From Psychrobacillus sp044762745 (GTDB lineage Bacteria > Bacillota > Bacilli > Bacillales_A > Planococcaceae), in assembly GCF_044762745.1 (NCBI RefSeq), contig NZ_JBIWEX010000011.1, forward strand, positions 62,001-126,000: a stretch of DNA of 64,000 nucleotides. The letters run 5' to 3'. Below the pieces are notes generated by a model. That model saw only the letters and a list, made by a program, of their open reading frames with translations. It was not told the DNA's origin and ran no database searches. Numbering within the stretch: position 1 is the stretch's first letter; each line of letters begins with the position of its first letter. Positions 17,550 through 25,445 of this stretch are shown here, in pieces. The position numbers were made by a program, and so were the translations under genes.

Positions 17550-18728
17550 TTATTTTAATGAAGACAAAAAGCTTTCCCCAAATGCTGTTTTAGCAACATC
17601 AAAGTTGTCTACAATCGTAGCACCAATATCAGCAAAAGTCATGCGAAGTGGAAGCTCTTTCATTTCTTTTAATGCTGGAGAATAAATAGTTAGCGGAACA
17701 AATTCTCTCGTATGATCCGTTCCTGGCATAGTAGGATCATTTCCATGGTCCGCTGTAATAATAAGTAAGTCTTCTTCTGTTAACTTCGGTAACACTTCTT
17801 TTAAACGAGCATCGAATTCTTCTAGCGCTTTTCCGTACCCGATTGGATCACGACGATGGCCAAATGAAGCATCGAAGTCCACTAAATTTAAGAAACTTAT
17901 ACCAGTAAAATCTTTATCTAATGTCGCAATAAATTTATCCATGCCGTCCATATTGTCCGTTGTGCGTTCTGTCGAAGTAATTCCTTCTCCATTAAAAATG
18001 TCATAAATTTTGCCGATCGCTAAAACGTCTAGTCCAGCATCTTGTAATTCATTCATCGCTGTACGGCCAAAAGGTTTTAACGCATAATCATGACGATTAG
18101 AAGTTCGAGCAAAGTTTCCAGGCTGTCCGATAAATGGGCGTGCAATTACTCTGCCAACTAAAAATTCCTCGGAAAGTGTCAATTCTCTTGCCACTTCACA
18201 AATATGATAAAGTTCATCTAATGGTATAATTTCTTCGTGTGCAGCAATTTGTAAAACAGGATCTGCTGAAGTATAAACAATGATTGCTCCTGTTTTCATA
18301 TGCTCTTCACCAAGTTCATCTAAAATGGCAGTACCACTCGCTGGTTTATTACCAATTACTTTACGCCCTATTTTTTCTTCTAAAGCAGTGATTAGTTCTT
18401 CTGGAAATCCATCCGGATATACTTTAAAAGGCTTATCAATGTTCAGTCCCATAATCTCCCAGTGACCAGTCATCGTGTCTTTCCCTACAGATGCTTCTTG
18501 CATTTTCCCAAAATATGCAGTTGACTTTTCTACTCGTTCGATCCCTTGAATGGTATCAATATTACCAAGGCCAAGTTTTTGCATTTCAGGCATGTGAAGC
18601 CCATTCATTTTCTTTGCAATATGTCCTAAAGTATGCGATCCGACATCTCCAAATGCAGCAGCATCAGGTGCTTCACCAATTCCAACGGAGTCCATAACAA
18701 TTACATGTATGCGCTTAAATTTGTTCAT
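17550..18728 (-). CDS. deoB: Phosphopentomutase DeoB
   Basis: Interconverts (deoxy)ribose-1-phosphate and -5-phosphate, linking nucleoside breakdown to the pentose phosphate pathway. 392 residues, an alkaline phosphatase-superfamily metalloenzyme. Metal-binding residues are visible in VMDSVGIGE at the N-terminus, the phosphorylated Thr region in GKDTMTGHWE, and metal ligands in TADHGNDPTMPGTDHTRE. Operon with pdp. A 14-bp palindrome lies upstream. Purine nucleoside phosphorylase, present between drm and dacF in B. subtilis, is absent. Confidence 0.96.
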   Translation of the reverse strand: MNKFKRIHVIVMDSVGIGEAPDAAAFGDVGSHTLGHIAKKMNGLHMPEMQKLGLGNIDTIQGIERVEKSTAYFGKMQEASVGKDTMTGHWEIMGLNIDKPFKVYPDGFPEELITALEEKIGRKVIGNKPASGTAILDELGEEHMKTGAIIVYTSADPVLQIAAHEEIIPLDELYHICEVARELTLSEEFLVGRVIARPFIGQPGNFARTSNRHDYALKPFGRTAMNELQDAGLDVLAIGKIYDIFNGEGITSTERTTDNMDGMDKFIATLDKDFTGISFLNLVDFDASFGHRRDPIGYGKALEEFDARLKEVLPKLTEEDLLIITADHGNDPTMPGTDHTREFVPLTIYSPALKEMKELPLRMTFADIGATIVDNFDVAKTAFGESFLSSLK

Positions 18729-18782
18729 CTTTTTACCTCCTAGTGTCTTCTCTAGTTTACCAAAAATATTCAGATTGTACAG

Positions 18783-18796
18783 GTCAGACCTCTGAC
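18783..18796 (-). promoter_or_regulatory. Palindromic operator candidate upstream of deoB
   Basis: Perfect inverted repeat GTCAGA-CC-TCTGAC, 55 nt upstream of deoB. A palindrome at this place suits a repressor site, but I cannot name the regulator. Confidence 0.4.
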
Positions 18797-18855
18797 TTAT
18801 ATATTAGATTTTATATGTTTCTATTATAACAATATTTGTATCCGAAACGAAATAA

Positions 18856-18897
18856 ACAGCCAGTCGGAGGTAAAATAAAATACCGACGACTGGCTGT
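18856..18897. terminator. Strong hairpin upstream of deoB
   Basis: Eleven-base perfect stem ACAGCCAGTCG / CGACTGGCTGT with an inner GGTA/TACC pairing; A- and T-rich on both flanks, so it could act in either direction. The rest of 18898-19112 shows no gene. A TTGACA at 19025 has no well-spaced -10 partner. Confidence 0.55.
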
Positions 18898-19112
18898 AAA
18901 AAGAAATGATCTCTACCTATTATGTATTTTCTTATTGTTCTAAGATTCAATAAACCAAGATGGTTTTTCCAGATTGTTTTTGCGTAAATTTAATAAAGGA
19001 GCCTTCTTTGTAAATAACCCACTTTTGACATAAACAATGAATTTCTACTCATATAGTGTCAGAGGAAAGATTATTTTTTTATTTTCACGATTGTTTATAA
19101 TGGAGGATGTTT

Positions 19113-19736
19113 ATGATTAATCAAGAGGATTTTCTTTCAATTTTACAATTAGGTACTGGCCTGTTTTGGATAATTACATATATACTTATTATAAAACGTG
19201 GATTTCAAGATAAGAATTATGGAATGCCTATGGTAGCAATTTGTGCAAATATATCATGGGAATTCATCTTTTTATTCATTTTTCCAAATGATGATCGGCA
19301 AAAAATAATCACAAGCGCTTGGTTCGTACTGGACATTATTATTGTGATTCAATATTTAATCTTTGGCCGTAAGGAATTCAAAAAATATATTTCAGTAAAG
19401 CATTTCTATTCATCTTTTTTCATAACACTAGGAGTAAGCTTTCTAATTATTATTGCTATGACACTTGAATTTAATGACTTTGAGGGAAAATACGCTGCTT
19501 TTTTACAAAATTTAATGATGTCCGGACTGTTTATCTCGTTATTATTAAGTAGAGGTAACTCAAGCGGTCAATCCATATCCATCGCGGTTTTTAAAATGCT
19601 CGGAAGCTTATTAGCTTCTATTGCATTCTTTCTTTATTTTAGAACGTACTTGATTACAATACTTTCTTTAGCTACTTTAATTTATGATTGGATTTATATT
19701 GTTCTTGTATGCAAGTTATATAGAAAAAGAGCATAA
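19113..19736 (+). CDS. Pyr4-like transmembrane terpene cyclase homologue
   Basis: 207-residue integral membrane protein with seven predicted helices. Helix 2 contains an ISWEF motif with Glu50, and helix 7 contains YDWIY with Asp192. These resemble the acidic pair in fungal Pyr4/PaxB/AtmB meroterpenoid cyclases, where Glu protonates an epoxide and Asp lies opposite. A cyclase role is inferred from topology and these motifs only; the substrate is unknown and no prenyltransferase or epoxidase is nearby. Start: the ATG at 19113 has GGAGG at 6 nt; the ATG at 19107 directly abuts that site. It is a single gene inserted between deoB and xerD, which are adjacent to each other in related genomes. Confidence 0.6.
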   Translation: MINQEDFLSILQLGTGLFWIITYILIIKRGFQDKNYGMPMVAICANISWEFIFLFIFPNDDRQKIITSAWFVLDIIIVIQYLIFGRKEFKKYISVKHFYSSFFITLGVSFLIIIAMTLEFNDFEGKYAAFLQNLMMSGLFISLLLSRGNSSGQSISIAVFKMLGSLLASIAFFLYFRTYLITILSLATLIYDWIYIVLVCKLYRKRA

Positions 19737-19743
19737 GAATGTC

Positions 19744-19779
19744 AGGTTCTCATTAAACTCTAAAATTACATGAGAACCT
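19744..19779. terminator. Hairpin between converging genes
   Basis: Stem AGGTTCTCAT / ATGAGAACCT in the 66 bp between the terpene cyclase-like gene and xerD, which face each other. No clear T-run on either side. Confidence 0.5.
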
Positions 19780-19802
19780 AGCACTCAAAATCCAAACAGC
19801 AC

Positions 19803-20705
19803 TCAAGCCCTCGGATGAAACTGTTTATAAACCTCTTTCAAACGTTTTTTACTCACATGCGTATAAATTTGTGTAGTAGAAATATCTGCATGCCCTAGCA
19901 TCTCTTGAACGGCTCGTAAATCCGCTCCATTCTCGATTAGATGGGTTGCAAACGAATGTCTGAGTATATGCGGTGTAATGTCTTTTTGTATGCCTGCGTT
20001 CAGTACATGCTTATTTAATAGTTTCCAAATACCTTGTCTTGTTAATCGTTTACCCCTTTGACTGATAAAAATAGCATCTGTTCTTTCCGCTTGTTTCAAT
20101 AGTTTCGGTCTAGCTTCTTCTAAATACCTCTCACAAGCGCGTATCGCCGCACCACCGAGCGGAATAATGCGCTCTTTTCCACCTTTACCGAAAACACGAA
20201 CAAAACCCATCGTTAAATGTAAGTCTTCTAAATCTAGATTTAAGCATTCGCTTATCCGCATACCGCTTGCATACATTAACTCAAACATCGCTAAGTCACG
20301 AATACCTTGAGGTTTAGATAAATCGATACTATTCAATAAATTCGTTAACTCTTCTACCGATAAAAAATTGGGCAGTTTTTGCTCAATTTGTGGAAGCTCT
20401 AAATGGATCGTTGGGTCTTTACTTGTCACTTTTTCACGTAGTAAAAACTGGTGAAATGATCGGATTGATGAAATATGCCTTGCAATTGTGCGGGCAGACT
20501 TGCCTTCTTCTTTTAATTTGCGAAGATGAACGAGAATATGCTGTCTCTCGACAAGATCTAGATTATGTAGTTGCTGTGTTTCTAATACGGATTGTATGTA
20601 ATCGACTAAATCTTTTTGATATGATACTAATGTGTTTTCCGCTAACTGGCGTTCAATCCGTAAAAAATGTATATAATCTTCTAAGTGTACTAATCCGTTT
20701 TTCAA
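19803..20705 (-). CDS. xerD: Site-specific tyrosine recombinase XerD
   Basis: Resolves chromosome dimers at dif with XerC. 300 residues: N-terminal SAM-like DNA-binding domain, then catalytic Arg in ASGMRISECL, Lys in FGKGGKER, HILRHSFATHL (His and Arg), LGHADISTTQIYTH with the nucleophilic Tyr. TTG start at 20705 with AGGGAGG upstream. It lies downstream of fur as in B. subtilis. It is chromosomal housekeeping, not a mobile element integrase. Confidence 0.94.
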   Translation of the reverse strand: MKNGLVHLEDYIHFLRIERQLAENTLVSYQKDLVDYIQSVLETQQLHNLDLVERQHILVHLRKLKEEGKSARTIARHISSIRSFHQFLLREKVTSKDPTIHLELPQIEQKLPNFLSVEELTNLLNSIDLSKPQGIRDLAMFELMYASGMRISECLNLDLEDLHLTMGFVRVFGKGGKERIIPLGGAAIRACERYLEEARPKLLKQAERTDAIFISQRGKRLTRQGIWKLLNKHVLNAGIQKDITPHILRHSFATHLIENGADLRAVQEMLGHADISTTQIYTHVSKKRLKEVYKQFHPRA

Positions 20706-20720
20706 AAAAGGACCTCCCTA

Positions 20721-20754
20721 TGAAAAAAAGAATAGCATATGCTATCCTTTTTTT
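20721..20754 (-). terminator. Terminator of fur
   Basis: Stem GGATAGC-AT-GCTATTC flanked by A7 and T7 runs, between the fur stop and the xerD ribosome-binding site. Confidence 0.75.
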
Positions 20755-20756
20755 GG

Positions 20757-21197
20757 TTATTTATCTTGGCAGCGATGACATACCCCGTGGAACGTTAAAC
20801 GATGGTCTTTAATTTTAAAGTTCCATTTATTTTCAACAATTGCTTCCACGTCTTCTAGTAAATCCTCTTGAATTTCATCTACTGCACCACATTCAATACA
20901 AACTAGATGGTGATGGAAATGGGCTGCCCCTTCTTGTCTTAAATCGTAACGGGATACGCCATCTCCAAATTGAATTTTGTCTACTACGTTCAATTCATTT
21001 AACAATTCGAGCGTACGGTAAACTGTTGCGAGTCCAATATCTGGAGATTTCTCTCTTACTAATAAAAATACATCTTCCGCACTTAAATGGTCTTCTTCGT
21101 TTTCAAGCAAAACACGAACCGTCGCTTCTCGCTGCGGCGTCAGTTTATAGCCCGCACCAGATAATTGTTTTTTGATTCGATCAATACGGCTTTCCAT
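20757..21197 (-). CDS. fur: Ferric uptake regulator Fur
   Basis: Iron-responsive repressor. 146 residues: winged helix containing GLATVYRTLELL, the metal-sensing HFHHHLVC stretch, and two CxxC pairs (CIEC and CHRC) for the structural zinc. Neighbours nudF on one side and xerD on the other match the B. subtilis fur locus. Fur rather than PerR or Zur is called from this context and sequence. Confidence 0.93.
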   Translation of the reverse strand: MESRIDRIKKQLSGAGYKLTPQREATVRVLLENEEDHLSAEDVFLLVREKSPDIGLATVYRTLELLNELNVVDKIQFGDGVSRYDLRQEGAAHFHHHLVCIECGAVDEIQEDLLEDVEAIVENKWNFKIKDHRLTFHGVCHRCQDK

Positions 21198-21221
21198 ACG
21201 ACGCCCCCCTAAACTTCTTCC

Positions 21222-21251
21222 ATTATACCAATAAATGAATTCTCATTACAA
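21222..21251 (-). promoter_or_regulatory. Promoter of fur with Fur/PerR-like palindrome
   Basis: On the minus strand TTGTAA, 18 nt, TATAAT. The spacer holds AATGAGAATTCATT (21234-21247), a near-palindrome resembling half-matches to Fur and PerR boxes. B. subtilis fur is PerR-regulated, so autoregulation or PerR control is plausible. Confidence 0.55.
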
Positions 21252-21283
21252 GACATTCACTTAATAATAATTATTAAAAAGAA

Positions 21284-21751
21284 TTAATTATTATATAATA
21301 CAAATGGTATAAAGAAGAACTCTATAATAATAACAATTCCATAAAGGGATAGCGAGAACAAATTGACCCGGTTTGCAAGTGCTAGAAGAAGTAAACAATA
21401 GATTAGTTGAAACGGAAACCACCAAAATACATAAGGAAATGTAGATTCTTGTGTTTGAAGCAAGTAACTAGAGCCAAACCCGTAAAACGTAATTCGAAAC
21501 GCACAAATGATTAAAATGAGTTTGCGCAAATAACGATGCTGATAAAACAAAAAGAATACGACAGCGATCATGATATGCGGAAAAATAGTTTCCAGAAAAG
21601 TAGGTTGTTCTAATAATAGAACACGTGCGTCCAGGAGATTAATAATCCATTGCTGCTGATCTGGTGTACTTTTTTCAAAGAGATATAAACCACCAATAAA
21701 GCTAAAAACGAGTACGCATAGTGAAATGAGAATAGTATAAGACTGGTTCAA
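21284..21751 (-). CDS. Integral membrane protein in the spoIIM position
   Basis: 155 residues, about five hydrophobic helices (near 8-26, 52-70, 75-90, 108-125, 128-152). TTG start with GGGAGG at 9 nt. It lies between nudF and fur, where B. subtilis has spoIIM, but I see no SpoIIM sequence features and the protein is shorter. Family not recognised. The charged residues are few and clustered between helices 2 and 3 (HRYLRK), which gives no functional clue. Confidence 0.75.
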   Translation of the reverse strand: MNQSYTILISLCVLVFSFIGGLYLFEKSTPDQQQWIINLLDARVLLLEQPTFLETIFPHIMIAVVFFLFYQHRYLRKLILIICAFRITFYGFGSSYLLQTQESTFPYVFWWFPFQLIYCLLLLALANRVNLFSLSLYGIVIIIEFFFIPFVLYNN

Positions 21752-21807
21752 GTTGGAACACCTCCCTATCTATTCTCATCATATGCTTGTACTATGTTTA
21801 AAGATGT

Positions 21808-22350
21808 CTATTTTAAGTAGTTTTTTACCCATAGAAATGCAAAAGCAGTTTTAGCATCATATATTTGTTTACTACTAATCATAGATTCCATTTCGTCTAA
21901 AGAAACATGCATCAATTCGACAAATTCATCCTCATCCAATTCTGCCTTTTCTTCTACTTTCACAATATTCTCTGCTAAGTAAAGGTGAATAATTTCATCT
22001 GCAAATCCTGGAGATGTGGCAAACGATTGAATATATTGCAATTTGTTTGTTGTGTACCCTGTTTCTTCTTCTAACTCTCTTAAAGCCGTTACTTCTGGCG
22101 CTTCGTTTGGTTCAATTTTTCCGGCTGGGATTTCAATAATCGAACGCTCTAAAGCTTTTCGATATTGCTCGACTAAAATGATCTTTTTGTCTTTTGTAAT
22201 TGCAATAATTGCTACTGCTCCTGGATGCTTCACAATTTCTCTTTTTCCAGTTTTCCCATTCGGTAATTCTACGTCATCTACTTGTAAAGTTATGATTCTA
22301 CCTTTAAACTTCTGTTCTGTTTGAATGGTTTTTTCTTCGAATTTTTTCAT
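21808..22350 (-). CDS. nudF: ADP-ribose pyrophosphatase NudF
   Basis: Nudix hydrolase that splits ADP-ribose into AMP and ribose-5-phosphate. 180 residues with an intact Nudix box, G(5x)E(7x)REL.EETGY, around residues 87-108. Start at the ATG at 22350 with AAAGGAAA upstream; a longer in-frame start encloses this site. Confidence 0.92.
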   Translation of the reverse strand: MKKFEEKTIQTEQKFKGRIITLQVDDVELPNGKTGKREIVKHPGAVAIIAITKDKKIILVEQYRKALERSIIEIPAGKIEPNEAPEVTALRELEEETGYTTNKLQYIQSFATSPGFADEIIHLYLAENIVKVEEKAELDEDEFVELMHVSLDEMESMISSKQIYDAKTAFAFLWVKNYLK

Positions 22351-22419
22351 TTTTTCATTTCCTTTCATTTGAAACTGTCTTTCTCACATTGTACCATGGA
22401 GAAAAGGACGTGATACAAA

Positions 22420-23322
22420 TTGAAGAAAAGACAATTAGGAAAAAGTGATTTATTCGTTTCAGAGATAGGCTTAGGTTGTATGTCACTACCAACCAATCAA
22501 AAAGATGCAGATAAAATATTGCAAGTCGCACTCGATCACGGCATCAATTATTTCGATACAGCAGATTTATACAATAATGGGGAAAATGAAAAAATTGTCG
22601 GAAATGCACTGAAAAGTAATCGAGAGCAAATTATTTTAGCAACAAAAGTCGGCAATCGAATGAATGAAACAGGAGATGGCTGGTCATGGGATCCTTCAAA
22701 AAAATGGATTAAAACGGCTGTGCATGAATCATTAAAACGACTTCAAACAGATTATATTGACGTGTACCAATTGCACGGTGGCACGATGGAAGATGATGCT
22801 GATGAAGTGATTGATACAATGGAATCGCTGAAAAAAGATGGCCTTATACGTGCATACGGCATTTCTTCCATTCGCCCGAATGTGATCAATCGTTTTTTAA
22901 AGAAAAGTAATGCAGTTTCGGTCATGATGCAATATAGTTTACTAGATCGAAGACCGGAAGAATGGCTGCCATTACTAGAGAAACATCAAGTGTCTTTACT
23001 TAGTCGTGGAACGCTTGCAAAAGGGTTATTAACTGCTGAAGGTATGAAACGGACAAATAAAACAGGTGAGTATTTAGCATATTCAAAGGAAGAATTATTG
23101 AAAGCGATTGAGAAACTACAAGCATTAAATGCTCCAATAACTGCGGTTGCGCTCCACCATGTACTAGAGCAGAAAGCTACGGGATCTATGATTGTTGGTG
23201 CAAGCAGTACGGAACAGCTTTTAGAAACAGTGGAGGCATACAATACGGACGTTTCTGAGGATGTGCTAGTAAAAGCCCTGGAGATCACAAAGCAAGATAT
23301 GTACACAGAGCATCGGGCTTAA
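22420..23322 (+). CDS. Aldo-keto reductase (YqkF-like)
   Basis: NADPH-dependent oxidoreductase of the AKR superfamily. 300 residues forming a TIM barrel with catalytic Asp in YFDTADLYNNGENE, Lys in ATKVGNR and His in YQLHGG. The C-terminal cofactor loop has MIVGASSTEQL. TTG start preceded by AAAGGA. It is divergent from nudF (69 nt between starts), as in the B. subtilis yqkF-nudF region. Substrate unknown. Confidence 0.9.
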   Translation: MKKRQLGKSDLFVSEIGLGCMSLPTNQKDADKILQVALDHGINYFDTADLYNNGENEKIVGNALKSNREQIILATKVGNRMNETGDGWSWDPSKKWIKTAVHESLKRLQTDYIDVYQLHGGTMEDDADEVIDTMESLKKDGLIRAYGISSIRPNVINRFLKKSNAVSVMMQYSLLDRRPEEWLPLLEKHQVSLLSRGTLAKGLLTAEGMKRTNKTGEYLAYSKEELLKAIEKLQALNAPITAVALHHVLEQKATGSMIVGASSTEQLLETVEAYNTDVSEDVLVKALEITKQDMYTEHRA

Positions 23323-23329
23323 CTACACG

Positions 23330-23361
23330 AAACCGCTGAACGTGGAAGTTCAGCGGTTTTT
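23330..23361 (+). terminator. Terminator of the aldo-keto reductase gene
   Basis: Stem AACCGCTGAAC / GTTCAGCGGTT with a 4-nt loop and a following T-run. Confidence 0.9.
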
Positions 23362-23528
23362 GTTGGATTGTAGGCTGGATCTTGCGATTCAGAGTCATTA
23401 GCTTGCGATTTGCATATGGTATCTTGCGATTCGAAGAAAACTACCCTATATTTAATTATCAACCTCTCCCAAAAAGTCAGCCTCAAACCGAAAATGAACA
23501 TACATGTCTTTTCACTTTTTAGGATGAT

Positions 23529-23711
23529 CTAATATAATTTATTATCTTTTTCTAAAGTCACTGCTAAAAATAAATACACAATAATAGATGTTGGACTTGT
23601 AAATAAAAATATTAACCTAACAATGGTGGATGATATACCGAAAAATTCTGCAATCCCTCCACAAATTCCTCTTAAAAACCTATCTTTTGATGATTTCTTT
23701 AATTTTTGCAC
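23529..23711 (-). CDS. PspC domain protein
   Basis: 60 residues, nearly all PspC domain: basic N-terminus with RFLRGICGGIAEFFGI then a membrane helix (about 30-54). GTG start with GGGAGG upstream. PspC proteins belong to phage-shock/envelope-stress systems; the single-domain form is common in Firmicutes and its role here is unknown. Confidence 0.85.
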   Translation of the reverse strand: MQKLKKSSKDRFLRGICGGIAEFFGISSTIVRLIFLFTSPTSIIVYLFLAVTLEKDNKLY

Positions 23712-23764
23712 AATAATGCCTCCCTCACTAAAAGGTTTGCTACATTTGTCATATTACTGTAAAT

Positions 23765-24466
23765 TCATCTTTTCACGCTCTGTGATTCAATCATCATACT
23801 TTCATTATCCAAATTTTTTATCATAGTTGGAAGCTCCCCTAAATCCGTAACTACCAAATCAGTCTCAAATGCATCCCATTGAGCATCTTTTTTCCAAATA
23901 CCTTTCATTCCCAACTGCTCGGCCGCTAAAATATCATTTACAGGATGGTCCCCTACAAAAACACTTGCACTTGGAGCGATATTTAACCTCATTAATGCTC
24001 TTACAAATATCGCAGGATCTGGTTTTTTAATTCCTTCAGTCTCCGAAACTAAAATTGCATCAAAATACTTTTCAATTTCTAAAGCCCTTATATTGTCCAT
24101 CTGAAATTGACCAAATCCATTTGTAATCATCCCTAAAACTAGGTCATTCTTTTTCACTTCCTCTAACATACTAAGTAGATTCGGAAAAGGAACGCAATGA
24201 TGCTTAAACTCACTTATATAGTCTTGCAACAAATACTCCCAATCTATTTCTACAATATCGAATTCTTCTACTAATTGTTGATATACTTTATCTTTCCACA
24301 CATATCCACGACTATCTAACTTAATAAATCTAGTCATATATTTCTCTCTAGGTATATGCCCTAAATAGTTTCTTAATCGATCGTATTGATTTTCTATAAA
24401 TTTTTTTACCGATGCATCTCGGTCTAGTAAAGTCCCATCCAAGTCAAATAATACTGCCTGAATCAT
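23765..24466 (-). CDS. HAD-family hydrolase
   Basis: 233 residues. Motif I FDLDGTLLD at the N-terminus (nucleophile and acid Asp), motif II ITNG, motif III Lys in KKPDP, motif IV GDHPVNDI. Alpha-helical cap of the subfamily IA (phosphoglycolate phosphatase/YjjG-like) type. Substrate not inferable; possibly a nucleotide or sugar phosphate. Confidence 0.88.
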   Translation of the reverse strand: MIQAVLFDLDGTLLDRDASVKKFIENQYDRLRNYLGHIPREKYMTRFIKLDSRGYVWKDKVYQQLVEEFDIVEIDWEYLLQDYISEFKHHCVPFPNLLSMLEEVKKNDLVLGMITNGFGQFQMDNIRALEIEKYFDAILVSETEGIKKPDPAIFVRALMRLNIAPSASVFVGDHPVNDILAAEQLGMKGIWKKDAQWDAFETDLVVTDLGELPTMIKNLDNESMMIESQSVKR

Positions 24467-24478
24467 CCATCTATCCCC

Positions 24479-24888
24479 CTAATTAATCAATCCCAAAAAG
24501 TTAGTCTGTGCAAATGCAAAAATAATGATTATCATAAATACCATTTCACTTAATGTAAATATATAATCCTTCCGATTAGTAGCATATTTCCACTCCATAA
24601 AAGCACGTACTAATTCGTCCAAAACAAAATAAATCATTAAAACACCAAAAAAATACAATGGAATATTTGCTAATTCGGGGGTCCAATATTCCATATATTG
24701 TAAATAATAATGAGAACAAAAAATGTAATATGTAATATCCCACCAATTTTTTTATGTAGATCATTTGCGTATCTATTGGAAAACACACTCTTCTTTTCTA
24801 CTTTCAGTACTTTTGTCATAATTTTATTAAAAACATACATTAACACAAATACAGAAACAACAAACAGTCCTATCTTTCCCCACACCAT
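24479..24888 (-). pseudogene. DUF4181 membrane protein gene broken by a frameshift
   Basis: Two overlapping frames together encode one DUF4181-type membrane protein. The upstream part (from 24888) holds a membrane helix and the family segment NDLHKKIGGILHITF. The downstream part (to 24479) holds two more helices and VRAFMEWKYATNRKDYIFTL. The switch falls at a run of five C near 24678-24682: one more C would join them in frame. This is either a recent inactivation or a sequencing error in a homopolymer. Intact length would be about 136 residues; function unknown. Confidence 0.75.
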
Positions 24889-25058
24889 GTAAAATCACCT
24901 TCCATTAGTGGTAGTTATTTCTATCTTTTTTACAGTTTAGCATAATACTTCGCTTATTTCTCTAATAATTCAATTAGTTTAAATGTATACTTGGATATAT
25001 TTTAACAGAGAGGGATGTTATTTTGGATGAAAGAAATGAAAAACAAGGAGTGATCCAA

Positions 25059-25357
25059 TTGGTTACAAAAGCAATGGGGAAATAGGTGTCCGTATTCCTA
25101 AGTCCATTGCAGATAAACACAGCATTAAAGAAGGATCAGAAATGAATATGTATGCCGATGACAATATGATTACATTAGAAACTGTGAAAACTATTTATAC
25201 GCTGGACGAATTAGTTTCACAAATCACGGATGAAAACAGACATTCATCTGTTATAAAAGCAAGATCAGTGAAACTAAAAGTAACATTATCTAGCAACGAC
25301 GATTTACAAGTCATTATCGAAGCATGCTTGGCGAAGATTAAAACTTTAGTAAATTAA
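25059..25357 (+). pseudogene. Degraded MazE/AbrB-type antitoxin, no toxin partner
   Basis: A TTG at 25059 with AAGGAG upstream begins MVTKAMGK and runs into TAG at 25083. In another frame from 25085 the typical MazE beta-strand GVRIPKSIADKHSIKEG appears and continues through an acidic LDELVSQITDENRHS segment to 25357. The expected bridging sequence (WGNS-type) is damaged by small deletions, so the gene looks dead unless translated from the internal ATG at 25142. The last 35 residues are unlike MazE. No mazF follows. Confidence 0.6.
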
Positions 25358-25392
25358 AACCACTTCCTATTCATAATGGAAGTGGTTTTAAT
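25352..25392 (+). terminator. Terminator after the MazE remnant
   Basis: Stem AATTAAAACCACTTCC / GGAAGTGGTTTTAATT, starting at the stop codon. It can act in both directions. Confidence 0.8.
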
Positions 25393-25413
25393 TAGGATTG
25401 TCTTTCTCGTAAA

Positions 25414-25437
25414 AACACCCCCTTTTTAGGGGGTGTT
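25414..25437 (-). terminator. Terminator of clpE
   Basis: Stem AACACCCCCT / AGGGGGTGTT with a TTTT run on the minus-strand side, 8 nt beyond the clpE stop. Confidence 0.85.
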
Positions 25438-25445
25438 AGACGTCA

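Noticed and set aside
19803..20705. Tyrosine recombinase considered as a mobile-element integrase
   Set aside because: Full XerD signature and conserved neighbours (fur, nudF).
23319..23501. 60-codon frame after the aldo-keto reductase gene
   Set aside because: Overlaps a strong terminator and consists of short repeats of CTTGCGATTC; not a gene.
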